The translations under genes were made by a program, and so were the position numbers. Under the pieces are notes generated by a model, which worked only from the letters and a program-made list of their open reading frames with translations, was not told the origin of the DNA and searched no databases. Source: Caldilineales bacterium (GTDB taxonomy: Bacteria; Chloroflexota; Anaerolineae; JAAEKA01). Taken from it: a stretch of DNA of 45,002 nt. Each line of letters starts with the position of its first letter. Position 1 is the first letter of the stretch. Below are positions 17,101 to 26,563 of this stretch, piece by piece. The stretch spans positions 1 through 45,002 of the forward strand of contig JANWYQ010000150.1 in assembly GCA_025055015.1 (NCBI GenBank), given 5' to 3'.

Positions 17101-17573
17101 CCTGGGCCGACGTTGATCGGCTGATCGAAGAGCTGATCCCCCAGTTTCGCGGCACCTACGACGCCCTGCTGATGATCACGCGCGGGGGCATCATCCCCGG
17201 CGGCCTGCTGGCCGAGGCGCTGGACATCAAGTACATCCTCACGGCCGCCGTGGAGTTCCACTCCGGCGTCCAGAAGCGTCTGGCCTGGCCAACCTTCCTG
17301 CAGTTCCCCGGCGACGCCCTCCTGCGCGGGCGCCGTGTGCTGGTGGTGGACGACGTGTGGGGCAGCGGCCGCACCATCATGACCGTGCGCTCCCGTGTGC
17401 AGGCGGCCGACGCCACGCCGGAGCTGGCCGTGCTCCACTACAAGCCGGGCCAGAGCATGTTCCGCGACGCAGCGCCGGAGTACTACGCCGCCGTGACCGA
17501 CGCCTACATCGTCTATCCGTGGGAGGTGGATCGCCGGGCCGACCGCGAGCTGACGGCGGCGGGCCTGGGCTGA
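17082..17573 (+). CDS. Phosphoribosyltransferase (type I PRTase family)
   Basis: 163 residues starting at GTG 17082, which has GAAGGAG seven bases upstream. The PRPP-binding signature VLVVDDVWGSGRTI is near residues 86-99, with the two acidic residues and the glycine loop. An MITRGGIIPGG loop is near 27-37 (the R-G-G pyrophosphate loop), and LAEALDIKYI follows, as in Gpt/Hpt-type enzymes. The family joins a purine or similar base to PRPP. With adenine deaminase and a nucleoside importer nearby, xanthine/hypoxanthine salvage is a reasonable guess, not shown. It overlaps the preceding gene by 19 bases and precedes the PfkB kinase gene. Confidence 0.8.
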   Translation: MRTEVLTWADVDRLIEELIPQFRGTYDALLMITRGGIIPGGLLAEALDIKYILTAAVEFHSGVQKRLAWPTFLQFPGDALLRGRRVLVVDDVWGSGRTIMTVRSRVQAADATPELAVLHYKPGQSMFRDAAPEYYAAVTDAYIVYPWEVDRRADRELTAAGLG

Positions 17574-17612
17574 GCCTGCCCAGCGGCGTCTCCGCCAGTG
17601 TGGAGAGCACCC

Positions 17613-18518
17613 ATGGCGCCCGAAGACTTCGAGTACGACGTGCTGTGCTACGGCACCATCAGCGCCGACAACCTGATCTACGTCCCTTTCCTGCCCAATC
17701 CCAAGCGGGACAGCCACGTGCAGCAGGAGTACCGCATGTTGGGCGGCGAAGCGGTGACCGTGGGCGTGGTGCTCAGCGACTGGGGGCTGCGGGTGGCCAT
17801 CGTCGGCAACGCCATCGGCGACGACGAGTGGGGGCGCTTTATTCGCCGGGAGCTGGCGGCCTACCCGCGCATTGACACCCGCTGGGTGGAGCAGCGCAGC
17901 GACGTGCGCACTCCCATCTGCCGCATCCTGGTCACCCCGGACGGCGAGCGCAGCATCCTGGGCTACTGGTTCGACGACGCGCCCAAGACCAGGCTCACCG
18001 AGGAGATGATGGCCAAGGCCCGGCTGCTCAGCGTGGACGTCTACGGCAAGGAGGAGCGGGACGAGGCCGCGCGGGTAGCTCGCCGGCTCGGCCGGCCCGT
18101 CATCACCGCCGACGCCATCTGGCCCGGCTATCCCCTGGCCAGCCTGAGCGACATCATCATTATCTCCCGCGACTTTCTCTACCGCTACTTCCCCGGGGTG
18201 TACCTCTACGACCACGCGCTGGAGCTGCAGGAGTCCGGCGCCGGCGACATCATCATCACCCACGGCCAGGACCCCGTGTTGGTGGTGGACCGCCAGGGCC
18301 GGCCCTGGTCGGTGGAGACCTTCGCGGCCAAACCGGTGGACACCACCAGCGCCGGCGACGTGTTCAAGGCCGGGGTGATCTACGGCTATCTCCAGGGCTG
18401 GAAGCTGCAGGACACGGTGCGCTTCGCCTGCGCGGCGGCGTCGCTGCACATCCGCACCCCCCGTCAGCACTACCACACCCCTAGTCTGAAGCAAGTGCGC
18501 CAGTTGGCGGGGATTTAA
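17613..18518 (+). CDS. PfkB/ribokinase-family sugar or nucleoside kinase
   Basis: 301 residues with PfkB features: an N-terminal CYGTISADNLIYV strand, MLGGEAVTVGVVLSDWG (signature 1 region with the Gly-Gly), and DTTSAGDVFKAGVIYG (signature 2) with the catalytic base Asp249. The family phosphorylates sugars or nucleosides with ATP. No subfamily is certain; ribokinase, nucleoside kinase and 2-keto-3-deoxygluconate kinase all fit. A KDG-type kinase would agree with the DapA-like aldolase upstream, a nucleoside kinase with the phosphoribosyltransferase. ATG 17613 has GGAGAG upstream. Two bases separate its stop from the nitroreductase start. Confidence 0.82.
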   Translation: MAPEDFEYDVLCYGTISADNLIYVPFLPNPKRDSHVQQEYRMLGGEAVTVGVVLSDWGLRVAIVGNAIGDDEWGRFIRRELAAYPRIDTRWVEQRSDVRTPICRILVTPDGERSILGYWFDDAPKTRLTEEMMAKARLLSVDVYGKEERDEAARVARRLGRPVITADAIWPGYPLASLSDIIIISRDFLYRYFPGVYLYDHALELQESGAGDIIITHGQDPVLVVDRQGRPWSVETFAAKPVDTTSAGDVFKAGVIYGYLQGWKLQDTVRFACAAASLHIRTPRQHYHTPSLKQVRQLAGI

Positions 18519-18520
18519 GC

Positions 18521-19129
18521 ATGGCCGAGCTCTGGTCTGTGATCCGGGGACGGCGCTCGGTGCGTCGCTACGCCAACCGGCCGGTGGAGGACGCCCTGGT
18601 GTGGCGGCTGTTGGAGGCGGCCCACTGGGCGCCCTCGGCTCACAACCGCCAGCCGTGGCGCTTCGTTTGGGTGCGCCCGGGGGAGCGTCGCCGGGCGCTG
18701 GCTGCGGCTATGGCCGCGCGGTGGGAGGCGGACCTGCGGGCCGACGGCGTTGAGCCGGTCCTGGCGGCCGAGCGCGCGGCCCGCTCGCAGCATCGCATCG
18801 AGACGGCTCCGGTGGTGTTGGTGCCCTGTTTGGACGTGACCACCCTCGATCCCTACCCCGACCCCCTGCGCCAGCAGGCGGAGTGGCAGATGGGGATACA
18901 GTCGGTGGCTCTCGCCTGCCAAAACTTGCTGCTGATGGCCCACGACCTGGGGCTGGCGGCGTGCTGGATGTGCGCGCCCCTCTTTTGCCCGGAGGTGGTG
19001 CAGGCAACGCTGGCGCTGCCGGCCGTGTGGCAGCCCCAGGCGCTGCTCACCGTCGGCTACCCCGCCCCCGACACGCCCCCGGACAAGCCCCGCAACCCCT
19101 TGGAGGAGCATGTAGTGATACGCCTGTAG
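18521..19129 (+). CDS. Nitroreductase-family flavoprotein (FbiB C-terminal-like)
   Basis: 202 residues. It begins VIRGRRSVRRYANRPV, the FMN-binding Arg-rich start of nitroreductases, followed by WAPSAHNRQPWRF, also FMN-contacting. The long insert with ARSQHRIETAPVVLVPCLD and the LACQNLLLMAHDLGLAACWM helix resemble the C-terminal domain of F420-modifying FbiB and related stand-alone proteins. The likely cofactor is FMN; the reaction is unknown. It is the last gene of the plus-strand run, and its TAG stop is inside the arm of a 33-base palindrome. That palindrome also holds the stop of the convergent cystathionine gamma-synthase gene. Confidence 0.82.
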   Translation: MAELWSVIRGRRSVRRYANRPVEDALVWRLLEAAHWAPSAHNRQPWRFVWVRPGERRRALAAAMAARWEADLRADGVEPVLAAERAARSQHRIETAPVVLVPCLDVTTLDPYPDPLRQQAEWQMGIQSVALACQNLLLMAHDLGLAACWMCAPLFCPEVVQATLALPAVWQPQALLTVGYPAPDTPPDKPRNPLEEHVVIRL

Positions 19130-19156
19130 CGCAACTCCGCAGGAGTTGCGCTACAG
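19124..19156. terminator. 33-base perfect palindrome shared by two convergent stop codons
   Basis: CTGTAGCGCAACTCC and its exact inverse flank GCA. The TAG of the nitroreductase gene (19127-19129) and the TAG of the opposite gene (19151-19153) both lie within the arms. TTTC follows on the plus strand. It would form a strong hairpin on either transcript and probably ends both. The same design recurs at 25909-25943. Confidence 0.75.
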
Positions 19157-20344
19157 TTTCGCCAGCGCCTGTTCCAGGTCCGCCAGCAGGTCGGCTGTGT
19201 CCTCCACCCCGCACGACAGCCGTATCAACGAGGGGGAGATGCCCAGCTGCGCCAGCTTCTCCGGGGCGGCGTCGAAGTAGCTGACGATGGCAACCTGCTC
19301 CACCAAGCTCTCCACGCCCCCCAGGCTGGGGCCAATGTAGGGCAGCCGCAGCGCGTCCACGAAGCGACTGGCCGCCGCGCCGTCGCCCTCGATCTCGAAG
19401 GTCACCACCCCGCCGAAGCCGGCCATCTGCCGGGCCGCTACAGCGTGTTCCGGGTGGCTGGGCAGGCCGGGATACCACACCCGCCGCACCTTGGGGTGCG
19501 CCTCTAGGTAGCGGGCCACGGCCAGGCCGTTGGCGTTCTGCCGTTCCACCCGCAGGGCCAGGGTCTTCAGCCCACGGCCCACCAGGAAGGCCGCATGGGG
19601 GTCGGCCACGCTGCCCAGCACGGCCTGCACCTGGCGCACCGGCACCGTCAGCCCCCCGCGGGCGATCACCGCGCCGGCCAGGACGTCGTTGTGGCCGGCC
19701 AGGTATTTGGTGGCGCTGTGGATCACCAGGTCCACGCCGTGGTCCAGCGGCCGCTGATTGATGGGCGTGGCGAAGGTGCTGTCAATGGCCGTGCGCACGC
19801 CGTGGCGTTGGCCGATCTCCCCCAGCCGAGCCAGGTCGAGGCAGCGCAGAAAGGGGTTGGTGGGCGACTCGGAGAGGATGAGGCGGGTGTTGGGGCGGAT
19901 GGCCGCCTCCACGGCATCTAGGTCGGCCGGCGGCGTCACGGTGACCTCCACGCCGAAGCGGGCTAGGAAGCCGTGTACGAAGTCGCGCGTGCGGCGGTAG
20001 CAGTCGCCCGTCATGACCAGGTGGCTGCCGGCGCTGAGGAAGACCCACAGCACGCCGGTGATGGCGGCCATGCCGCTGGCCACCAGCACGGCGTCGTCGC
20101 CGCCCTCCAGCGCGGCCAGCCGAGCTTCCACTGCGCGCACCGTCGGGTTGCCGTAGCGGCCGTACTCCTCCCGCTGCGGCGTGTCCCAGAACATGCGCTC
20201 TTCCATGTACTGGACCAGGGCCGCCGTGTCCCGGAAGGTGTAGGTGGCCGTCTGGACGATGGGCGTGGTGATGCTGTCGTAGGCTTTTTCGCGGCTGTCG
20301 CCGGCGTGGACCGATTGGGTGGAGGGGCCAGGCGGATGGGACAT
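19151..20344 (-). CDS. metB: Cystathionine gamma-synthase/lyase-type PLP enzyme
   Basis: 397 residues of the Cys/Met-metabolism PLP family. [21 protein letters not shown] opens the protein, [11 protein letters not shown] binds the cofactor phosphate, and [15 protein letters not shown] holds the PLP Lys213. [20 protein letters not shown] is near the C-terminus, as in cystathionine gamma-synthases. Family members make or cleave cystathionine or O-acyl-homoserine sulfur products; the exact reaction needs comparison, so the symbol is provisional. I started at ATG 20344 (MSHPPGP). It converges on the nitroreductase gene through the shared palindrome and lies downstream of the large surface-protein gene by 28 bases. 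Confidence 0.85.
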   Translation of the reverse strand: MSHPPGPSTQSVHAGDSREKAYDSITTPIVQTATYTFRDTAALVQYMEERMFWDTPQREEYGRYGNPTVRAVEARLAALEGGDDAVLVASGMAAITGVLWVFLSAGSHLVMTGDCYRRTRDFVHGFLARFGVEVTVTPPADLDAVEAAIRPNTRLILSESPTNPFLRCLDLARLGEIGQRHGVRTAIDSTFATPINQRPLDHGVDLVIHSATKYLAGHNDVLAGAVIARGGLTVPVRQVQAVLGSVADPHAAFLVGRGLKTLALRVERQNANGLAVARYLEAHPKVRRVWYPGLPSHPEHAVAARQMAGFGGVVTFEIEGDGAAASRFVDALRLPYIGPSLGGVESLVEQVAIVSYFDAAPEKLAQLGISPSLIRLSCGVEDTADLLADLEQALAKL

Positions 20345-20372
20345 ACTACTGATCCAGTGACACGGCCAGAGC

Positions 20373-23204
20373 CTAGTACGGCCCGGTGCGGCCACCCTGG
20401 CGCTGGCGGATCTGTGCCTGCAGCGTCTCCAGGGGCGGCATGGGGCCGAAGATCTCGTCGGGGAAGCGGCCGCCGCCCGACCAGAAGAGCCAGCCGTCGG
20501 CGCCTGCGTCCTCCGCGGCCTGGCGCTGGATCATCATTTCCGGCACGCCGTAGTCGTAGCCGCGCGCCGGGCCCTCGGTGCGGAAGTTCTTGGGGTAGCC
20601 CTGGAGCCAGGGCCGGATGCGGGTGGGCAGGGGCACGATGCGGCGCACCGTGGTGACACTGTCGTAGATCACCTTGTACGGGCAGAACACCGGCTCGTCG
20701 CAGCCGGGGAAGGTGCCGGGCCACCACACCTGGGGGTAGATCATGGGGCTCAGGTAGTCCAGGCCCTGGGACATCTCCGCCAGGTTCTGGCCGATGAAGG
20801 GCTCGGTGCCGTTGAGGATGATGCTGCCGAACACGTCAATGGAGGTGAAGATGCCGTAGGGCTTTAGCTCCCGCATCAGGTCGTGGGCGAAGCCGCTGAT
20901 GGTCTGGCGGCGGTTCTCCGGCGTGCTCTCCACGATGTAGGTCATCTGGTTGTGGTCGCGCAGGCCGGAGAAACGGAAGTAGTCGAACTGGATCTCGTCG
21001 AACCCCAGGGTGGACAGCTCCTTGGCCAGGTCCATCTGGTACTGGCGCACCTCGGGCCGGTAGGGATCGGCCCAGGAGAGGTTCTCGCCGTCCTTCCACA
21101 GCACCGTGGGGTTGGACTTGCGGCGCAGGGCCCACTCCGGCTTGCCCTCGGCCAGCGCGTTGTCCTTGAAGGTGACAAAGCGGGCGATGGTGTAGATGCC
21201 CCGTTGGCGGGCCTCCTCCAGGAACTCCTGGGCGGTCATGATGTTGGCCGGGAAGATGCCGATCTCGCGGGCGATGGGGTTCTGCGGCTCCCAGGCGATC
21301 TGGCCGAAGTCGCTCTTCATGTCAATCACCACGGCGTTGAGCACGGGCGACTGCGCGATCAGGTCCAGCCGGGAGCGGATGAGGGCGCGATCGTAGAGGA
21401 AGTGGAAGGGCACGTAGAACCCGCGCGCCTCAAAGGGCTCCATCGCTGCCACGGCGCACAGGGGCGCGCCGCACTCCCCTTCGCCGGCCTCTGGGAAGTG
21501 GAGGCGGTAGCCGGGCGCCTTGACCATGAGCTGCGGGTTGGGGGGCAGCCCGTCCAGCACGAAGGTGCCGTCCTCCGCGGCGTCGGTGTAGACCACGGGC
21601 AGGGTGCCGCGGCAGGCGATCCCCTGGCACCGGTTGCGGTCGTAGGCGTACACCACCGCGCCCAGGACGGGCTCGCCGCTCACGGCGTCCACGGCGCGGC
21701 CGGCCACGCGGGTGGGGTACAAAGAGACCACCGCCTGGCCGGAGCTGGTCAACGTGGCCGTGACCACGGCGTAGCCCTCCAGGGTGGTCGTGAACACGTC
21801 GCCGGGCGCGATGGCGGTGAGCAGCGCCGCGCCCTGTGCGTCGGCCACGGCCTGGCCGGCGGCGCTGCGCACCACGGCGCCCACCAGCGGTCGGCCGGCC
21901 GCGTCCGTCACCCGGATCACAGCGCCCTTGGGCTCCAGGGCCACGGTGATGGCCTCGGCGCTGTCGAAGCGGGCTTGGGCGTCGGAGAAGCCGGGTGCGC
22001 TCACCGTGATCTCCAGCGGCGGCTTCAAGCCCCATAGGCGGAACACCCCCTCGCCGTCGGTGGTGAAGGTCTGGCCGCCGGCGACCACCGTGGCGCCGGC
22101 CAGCGGGCTGCCTGTGGCCTGGTTCACGGCGCGGCCGGCCAGGTGCTCCGGCAGCAGCGCCAGGTCCAGCGGCTGTCCGGCCAACAGGTGGGTCGCCTCG
22201 TCCACGGGCGCCTGCAGCGGGTTGTAGCCCGTCAAGGTCACCTCGGCCGTCAGGCCGCTGCCGTGGAGCCGCTCCAGGCGGAAGCGGCCCTGGGCATCGG
22301 TGACGGCGCTCTGGTTGCCCACGCGCACCTGGGCGCCCGCCAACGGCTGGCCGTTGCGGCCGTCCACCACCGCGCCCACCAGCACAGTGGGCTGCAGGGC
22401 GATGGTCAGCGCCTCGTCCCCGGTCAACTGGGCAGGCGCGCTGACGTTTAGACGCACCGGAAGGTAGCCGGGAGCCGTTGCCGTCGCCTCGCCGGGCGCC
22501 GCAGCCCCCAGGTAGAAAAAGCCCGTCTCGTCCGTCGTGGCCTGGACGTTCCCCAGGACGACCCGCGCGCCTGCAACGGGCTGGCCGGTGGCCTCGTCCT
22601 GCACGGTGCCGTGCACGCCGTCAGGCCACAGGGTGATCTGAACCGGCTGGGAGCCGTCAGGGGCCCATTGGTCCAGGCTGCGCTGGGCCAGCACGTAGCC
22701 GTCCGCAGCAACCTCCACGACGAGCGGACCAGCCGGCAGGCCGCGCAGCTCAAAGCTGCCGTCGGCAGCGGTTGCCGCGCTGCGCTGGCCGGCTGCCACC
22801 TGCGCGGCGGCCACCGGCTGTCCGGTGCGGCCGTCTACCACGGCGCCGCGCAGGACGGTGGGCTGGAGGGACAACGTGGCTCGGCCAGGCACCAGCGGCA
22901 GCGGGGGGAAGCGCAGCGGCCCTTGCCACGCTTGGTAGCCCTCGGCCACCACCTCGGCGCTCAGCCCGGCAAAGCGGCTGCTGCGCACGGTCCAACGCCC
23001 CTCGGCGTCGGCGACGGTTTGTCCACCGTTGTTGGTGCGCACCAGGGCGCCGGCCAGCGGCCGGCCGGTTTCAGCGTCTACAGCGCGGCCCTCGAAGGAC
23101 ACGGGCAGCAGGTAAAGGAGGAGAAGAGCACCGGCTAGGGCCAGGACGGCCAGGGCCAAAGTCCTGGGCCGGGAGGAAGAGATAGGGGTCTCAGCTTCGG
23201 TCAC
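20373..23204 (-). CDS. Surface protein: seven carboxypeptidase-regulatory-like repeats plus DUF4015 TIM-barrel glycosidase-like domain
   Basis: 943 residues. A GTG start at 23204 with GGAGG upstream gives a short Ser/Arg-rich start and one membrane anchor (about 15-36). Then seven repeats of about 75 residues follow, each with the pattern G-x-V-x-D-x-x-T-G-x-P-V/L-x-G-A-x-V and D-x-x-G-x-F (CarboxypepD_reg, Ig-like fold), e.g. [15 protein letters not shown]. From about residue 600 comes a TIM-barrel domain of the DUF4015 putative glycoside hydrolase type: [59 protein letters not shown]. Acidic residues in the last blocks are likely catalytic. Probably displayed outside the cell and acting on a polysaccharide. 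The frame stays open upstream of 23204 but collides with the DUF951 gene. Confidence 0.85.
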   Translation of the reverse strand: MTEAETPISSSRPRTLALAVLALAGALLLLYLLPVSFEGRAVDAETGRPLAGALVRTNNGGQTVADAEGRWTVRSSRFAGLSAEVVAEGYQAWQGPLRFPPLPLVPGRATLSLQPTVLRGAVVDGRTGQPVAAAQVAAGQRSAATAADGSFELRGLPAGPLVVEVAADGYVLAQRSLDQWAPDGSQPVQITLWPDGVHGTVQDEATGQPVAGARVVLGNVQATTDETGFFYLGAAAPGEATATAPGYLPVRLNVSAPAQLTGDEALTIALQPTVLVGAVVDGRNGQPLAGAQVRVGNQSAVTDAQGRFRLERLHGSGLTAEVTLTGYNPLQAPVDEATHLLAGQPLDLALLPEHLAGRAVNQATGSPLAGATVVAGGQTFTTDGEGVFRLWGLKPPLEITVSAPGFSDAQARFDSAEAITVALEPKGAVIRVTDAAGRPLVGAVVRSAAGQAVADAQGAALLTAIAPGDVFTTTLEGYAVVTATLTSSGQAVVSLYPTRVAGRAVDAVSGEPVLGAVVYAYDRNRCQGIACRGTLPVVYTDAAEDGTFVLDGLPPNPQLMVKAPGYRLHFPEAGEGECGAPLCAVAAMEPFEARGFYVPFHFLYDRALIRSRLDLIAQSPVLNAVVIDMKSDFGQIAWEPQNPIAREIGIFPANIMTAQEFLEEARQRGIYTIARFVTFKDNALAEGKPEWALRRKSNPTVLWKDGENLSWADPYRPEVRQYQMDLAKELSTLGFDEIQFDYFRFSGLRDHNQMTYIVESTPENRRQTISGFAHDLMRELKPYGIFTSIDVFGSIILNGTEPFIGQNLAEMSQGLDYLSPMIYPQVWWPGTFPGCDEPVFCPYKVIYDSVTTVRRIVPLPTRIRPWLQGYPKNFRTEGPARGYDYGVPEMMIQRQAAEDAGADGWLFWSGGGRFPDEIFGPMPPLETLQAQIRQRQGGRTGPY

Positions 23205-23290
23205 AGATCGGAGCGCCTCCGTGCATGGGATCAGTGATAGCGTGCGAGCGCTCGCCAGTATAGCACAGAGCGCGATCGTCGCCAACTGAG

Positions 23291-23319
23291 TTGCCAGGGT
23301 GATCGGGGTGTGATACAAT
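23291..23319 (+). promoter_or_regulatory. Promoter of the DUF951 gene
   Basis: TTGCCA (23291-23296), 17 bases, TACAAT (23314-23319), with TGTGA before the -10. It ends 35 bases before the ATG at 23355 and is one of the clearest promoters in the window. Confidence 0.7.
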
Positions 23320-23354
23320 GGCCGCGCGATGGTCGCAAGGAACACGCCTGTCCT

Positions 23355-23594
23355 ATGAGCATCGAGATCCGTGTTGGCGACGTCGTTCGCCTGCGCAAAC
23401 GGCACCCGTGCGGCGGATACGAATGGACGGTGTTGCGACTGGGCGCCGACATCGGCATCCAGTGTCAAACCTGTGGCCGTCGCGTGCTTTTGACCCGACG
23501 CCAGTTCGAGCGCCGGGTGAAAGCCTTCGTCCGCCGCGGTGATCCGGCCAGCGGCACGGCGCCGCCGCTGACCGTCTCTCGCCCCGAGCCCTAA
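23355..23594 (+). CDS. DUF951 family small protein (YyzM-like)
   Basis: 79 residues: [22 protein letters not shown], then [27 protein letters not shown]. The HPCGG and CQTCGRRV blocks are the conserved core of DUF951, which in other bacteria is a short conserved protein often encoded beside translation or replication genes. The CxxC and nearby Cys suggest a metal-binding knuckle. Its function is not known. It stands alone with its own promoter and terminator between the surface-protein and MFS genes. About 15 residues at the C-terminus ([13 protein letters not shown]) exceed the usual family length. Confidence 0.85.
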   Translation: MSIEIRVGDVVRLRKRHPCGGYEWTVLRLGADIGIQCQTCGRRVLLTRRQFERRVKAFVRRGDPASGTAPPLTVSRPEP

Positions 23595-23610
23595 CCCCTG
23601 GCGAAGACGC

Positions 23611-23650
23611 CCTGAGCGCTCCGCAAGCGGCATCGCTCAGGTTTTATTTT
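23611..23650 (+). terminator. Intrinsic terminator after the DUF951 gene
   Basis: CCTGAGCG (23611-23618) pairs with CGCTCAGG (23634-23641), a hairpin with an inner CCGCAAGCGG stem, followed by TTTTATTTT. A second small CGCCGGCG plus T7 lies just after it. Confidence 0.75.
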
Positions 23651-23691
23651 CGCCGGCGTTTTTTTGACCATAGCAAAAAACACGGTGTTTC

Positions 23692-25194
23692 ATGGCCCTG
23701 CCCCGCAGAGGTGAAACCAGCTTCGGCCCCGTGTTGCAGAACCGAGCGTTTCGCAGCCTGTGGCTGGCCCAGGTGTTGGCCCAGACCGCGCAGAACGCGA
23801 ACAACTTCATGCTCATCGTCCTGATCGAGCGGCTGACCGCTGCCACGATCCACCAGGGGCTGATGATCATGGCCTTCACCCTGCCGGGCGTGCTGTTTGC
23901 GCCCATTAGCGGGGTGGTGATTGACCGGCTGCCCAAGAAGTGGGTGCTGGTGGGCAGCAACCTGTTGCGCGCCTTGTCGGCGCTGAGCTATGCGCTGTTG
24001 ATCTGGATGGCGCCGGGGCACTCCGCTTGGTGGCTCCTGATGATGGTGTATGGGGTGGCTTTCCTCACGGCGACGGTGGGGCAGTTCTTCAACCCGGCCG
24101 AGGCGGCTACCATTCCGCTGTTGGTCGCGCGACCGTACCTGATTGCGGCCAACTCCCTGTTTACGCTGACCCTGGCCATGGCCCAGGTGGTGGGCCTGAT
24201 CATCATCGGCCCGGTGGCGGTGAAGCTGATCGGCCTGCGGTCGGCCTTCGTGTTGATGAGCGCCATGTACCTGCTGGCGGCGCTTTCCGTGCGGCGCATC
24301 CCCAGGGACCAACCGAGCTGTCGGTCGCAGCAAGCCCGATCCGCCTGGCATCAGGCGTGGGTGGACTTTCGGGAGGGGTGGCAGTTCGTGGTGCAGCGTC
24401 CGCCGATAGCTATTGCCATGTCGCACCTGACGCTGATCGCCAGTCTGGTGATGATGATGGCCATGTTGGCGCCGGGCATTGCCTCGCGCGTGCTGCACCT
24501 GGCGCCCGAGGACGCCATCGTCGTCTTTGCGCCGGCGGGCTTGGGCATGTTGTTGACGGCGTTCGCCTTGGGCCGCTGGGGCAACCGGCTGCCCAAGGAG
24601 CGGCTGGCCCGGCTGGGGTTGGTGGGCATCGCAACGGGCTTCGTGTCCCTGGGCTGGATCGCCTGGCGCTTCCAGATCACCAACACCACCCTGGCGCTGG
24701 ACCTGGCGACCGTGACCAAGCCCAGCGCCGGCGCCGGCCTCATCCTGGCCACGGTGGGCCTGAGCCTGTTCTTGGGGCTCACCATGTCGGGCGTGAACAT
24801 CGTCTCGCAGACCATCCTGCACGAGCGCACCACGGACGCCGTGCGCGGCCGGGTGTTCGCCGTGCAGTTCATGCTCAACAACCTGGTGGGCATCCCCCCG
24901 ATGCTGGCCACCGGCGGCATTGCAGACTTGATCGGCATTCCGCCGGTGCTGGTGGGCATCGGCGTTGCCGTGGCTGCGGTGCTAGGCGCTACGGTCGCTG
25001 CGGAGCGGCGTTATCGGCGGCGGCTGGTGTCCGCAACGCCTGCGGCGCCGGGGGTGTCGGCCTCGACCGGTGAAAGGGAGGTCGCGCCCGAGCCCGGGGC
25101 GTCGGCCGACCAGAGCGCAGCGCGACGGGTAGTCTCGCCATCGTCCGAGAAGGAGCGGCGCAGTGCAACGCAACGAGCTGGTACGCTACCTTGA
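23692..25194 (+). CDS. MFS transporter (MFS_3/EntS-like exporter)
   Basis: 500 residues with about eleven to twelve hydrophobic segments. The start QNRAFRSLWLAQVLAQTAQN and the loop GVVIDRLPKKWVLVGSNLLRALS (D-R-x-x-K/R between helices 2 and 3) are typical of MFS_3-type exporters. The second half holds a repeat of the fold (GLGMLLTAFALGRWGNRLPKERL). A cytoplasmic tail of about 60 residues is rich in Ala, Ser and Glu and is unlikely to be structured. Substrate unknown; a small molecule or siderophore efflux role is the family average. Its last 32 bases overlap the Nif3-like gene in another frame. The start at 23692 is close to the terminator region and lacks a strong ribosome site. Confidence 0.82.
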   Translation: MALPRRGETSFGPVLQNRAFRSLWLAQVLAQTAQNANNFMLIVLIERLTAATIHQGLMIMAFTLPGVLFAPISGVVIDRLPKKWVLVGSNLLRALSALSYALLIWMAPGHSAWWLLMMVYGVAFLTATVGQFFNPAEAATIPLLVARPYLIAANSLFTLTLAMAQVVGLIIIGPVAVKLIGLRSAFVLMSAMYLLAALSVRRIPRDQPSCRSQQARSAWHQAWVDFREGWQFVVQRPPIAIAMSHLTLIASLVMMMAMLAPGIASRVLHLAPEDAIVVFAPAGLGMLLTAFALGRWGNRLPKERLARLGLVGIATGFVSLGWIAWRFQITNTTLALDLATVTKPSAGAGLILATVGLSLFLGLTMSGVNIVSQTILHERTTDAVRGRVFAVQFMLNNLVGIPPMLATGGIADLIGIPPVLVGIGVAVAAVLGATVAAERRYRRRLVSATPAAPGVSASTGEREVAPEPGASADQSAARRVVSPSSEKERRSATQRAGTLP

Positions 25195-25915
25195 CACCTA
25201 CCTCCGCATCGCCGAGGTACCGGACTACGGCCCCCAAGGGCTGCAGGTGGAGGGCGCTGAGGAGGTCACGCGGGTGGCCTTTGCCGTGGACTCGGGACTG
25301 CCCTGCATAGACGCCGCCATCCGCATGGGCGCCCAGATGCTCATCGTGCACCACGGCCTGTTCTGGGAGAAGGTGGAGCCCATTCGCGGCCCGCTAGCGC
25401 GCAGCGTTCGCCGTTTGATCGTGGCTAACCTGAACCTGTACTCGGCGCACCTGGCGCTGGACGCGCACCCCGAGGTAGGCAACAACGTGGAGCTGGCGCG
25501 GCTGCTGGGGCTGACGGTGGACGGCTGGTTCGCCAACGCCAAGGGGACGGACATCGGCGTGACGTGCACGGTGGAGGACGGCCGCGACCTGGCAGCCCTG
25601 ACGGCGGCCGTGGAGGCGCAGCTAGGCGCTCGGCCGCGGGTGTTGGCCCACGGCCCGGCCCAGCCGCGGCGGGTGGCCATCGTCTCCGGCCTCGGTATTC
25701 GCTATGCGGACGAGGCCGCCGCCTTGGGCGTGGACACCTTCATCACCGGCGAGACCTCCCATGCGCACTTCTACAAGGCCCTGGACCACCGCATGAACGT
25801 GATCTTCGCCGGCCACTACGCCTCGGAGACCGTGGGGCTGAAGGCGCTGGGCCGGCATCTCAACGGCCGGCTGGGGTTGGAGACTCTGTTCATTGACCTG
25901 CCAACAGACATGTAG
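25163..25915 (+). CDS. Nif3-like dinuclear metal centre protein (GTP cyclohydrolase 1 type 2 homologue family)
   Basis: 250 residues, GTG start with AAGGAG eight bases upstream. Metal ligands of the Nif3/YbgI fold are visible: MLIVHHGLFW near residue 56-65 (two His), SAHLALDAHPEVGNN near 95 (His and Asp), and the C-terminal GHYASETVGLKAL (His and Glu). The family forms toroid hexamers with two metal ions; its reaction is unsettled. It overlaps the MFS gene by 32 bases, so the two are probably translated from one message. The TAG stop is inside a 35-base palindrome. Confidence 0.88.
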   Translation: MQRNELVRYLDTYLRIAEVPDYGPQGLQVEGAEEVTRVAFAVDSGLPCIDAAIRMGAQMLIVHHGLFWEKVEPIRGPLARSVRRLIVANLNLYSAHLALDAHPEVGNNVELARLLGLTVDGWFANAKGTDIGVTCTVEDGRDLAALTAAVEAQLGARPRVLAHGPAQPRRVAIVSGLGIRYADEAAALGVDTFITGETSHAHFYKALDHRMNVIFAGHYASETVGLKALGRHLNGRLGLETLFIDLPTDM

Positions 25916-25943
25916 GGCAACTCCACAGGAGTTGCCCTACATG
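25909..25943. terminator. 35-base perfect palindrome at the Nif3-like stop codon
   Basis: CATGTAGGGCAACTCC and its inverse flank ACA. The core GTAG-GCAACTCC is the same as in the palindrome at 19124-19156 apart from the middle G/C. It contains the TAG stop (25913-25915) and lies 54 bases beyond the end of the convergent IF-1 gene, so it can end both transcripts. Confidence 0.75.
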
Positions 25944-25996
25944 GTTGCAAGAGGGGGAAAAGGCTTACCGGAACAAGTTTGAGAGCAAAGCGTTGC

Positions 25997-26254
25997 CTAC
26001 TCTTCTTCTTCCAGCCCCCCACCGGAGGTTTTCTGTCGAAAGACAATCCGCCCGCGTGTGAGGTCGTAGGGGGACAGCTCAACCCGCACCTTGTCGCCGA
26101 GCAAGACCCGGATGTAGTGCTTGCGCATCTTGCCTGACAGATACGCCAACACCTCGTGGCCGTTGTCCAGCTGGACCCGGAACGTGGTGTTGGGCAGTGC
26201 CTCGATGATCTTGCCCTCGAGGATCAGCTTGTCGTCCTTCGGTTTGGCTGCCAC
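25997..26254 (-). CDS. infA: Translation initiation factor IF-1
   Basis: 85 residues with the S1-like OB fold of IF-1: [39 protein letters not shown] and [19 protein letters not shown]. It occupies the A site of the 30S subunit during initiation. The start is GTG at 26254 with an excellent AAAGGAGGTGA. The C-terminal tail [10 protein letters not shown] is longer and more acidic than in most IF-1 proteins. It is not in a ribosomal-protein operon but follows rpsU by 49 bases, so the two initiation-related genes form a two-gene unit. Confidence 0.97.
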   Translation of the reverse strand: MAAKPKDDKLILEGKIIEALPNTTFRVQLDNGHEVLAYLSGKMRKHYIRVLLGDKVRVELSPYDLTRGRIVFRQKTSGGGLEEEE

Positions 26255-26303
26255 GGGATCTCACCTCCTTTCTGGACGGACTGTGGGACTGGACCGGCGG
26301 CGC

Positions 26304-26510
26304 TTATTCCAGGCTGCGATCGCGCTTGCGCTGGGCCTGGCGGGCCTTGCGGATGGCCTTCTGCTTTTTGATCCGCCGCACCTCGCTAGGCGGGGTGAAC
26401 CATCGCTTCTTGCGGGCCGTGGAGAGCACGCGCGACTTGGTCACCTCCTTGCGGAAGCGCTTCAGCAGTTGCTCCTGGGTTTCGCCGGGACGCAGCTCGA
26501 CATTTGCCAT
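26304..26510 (-). CDS. rpsU: Ribosomal protein bS21
   Basis: 68 residues: VELRPGETQEQLLKRFRKEV, then a very basic tail (KKRWFTPPSEVRRIKKQKA and further Arg/Lys), the usual bS21 pattern. bS21 sits near the anti-Shine-Dalgarno end of 16S rRNA and affects initiation, which makes its pairing with infA sensible. AGGAGGTG precedes the ATG. Its consensus promoter lies about 220 bases upstream, leaving a long leader that contains a 10-bp hairpin. Confidence 0.96.
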   Translation of the reverse strand: MANVELRPGETQEQLLKRFRKEVTKSRVLSTARKKRWFTPPSEVRRIKKQKAIRKARQAQRKRDRSLE

Positions 26511-26563
26511 TGGTGTCTACACCTCCTGGTTGGTTGTTGGGCTGGACGGTCTTTAACACACAA

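Noticed and set aside
23205..23633. N-terminal extension of the surface protein to 23633
   Set aside because: It would run through the DUF951 gene on the other strand. The GTG at 23204 has a ribosome site and is followed by an ordinary membrane anchor.
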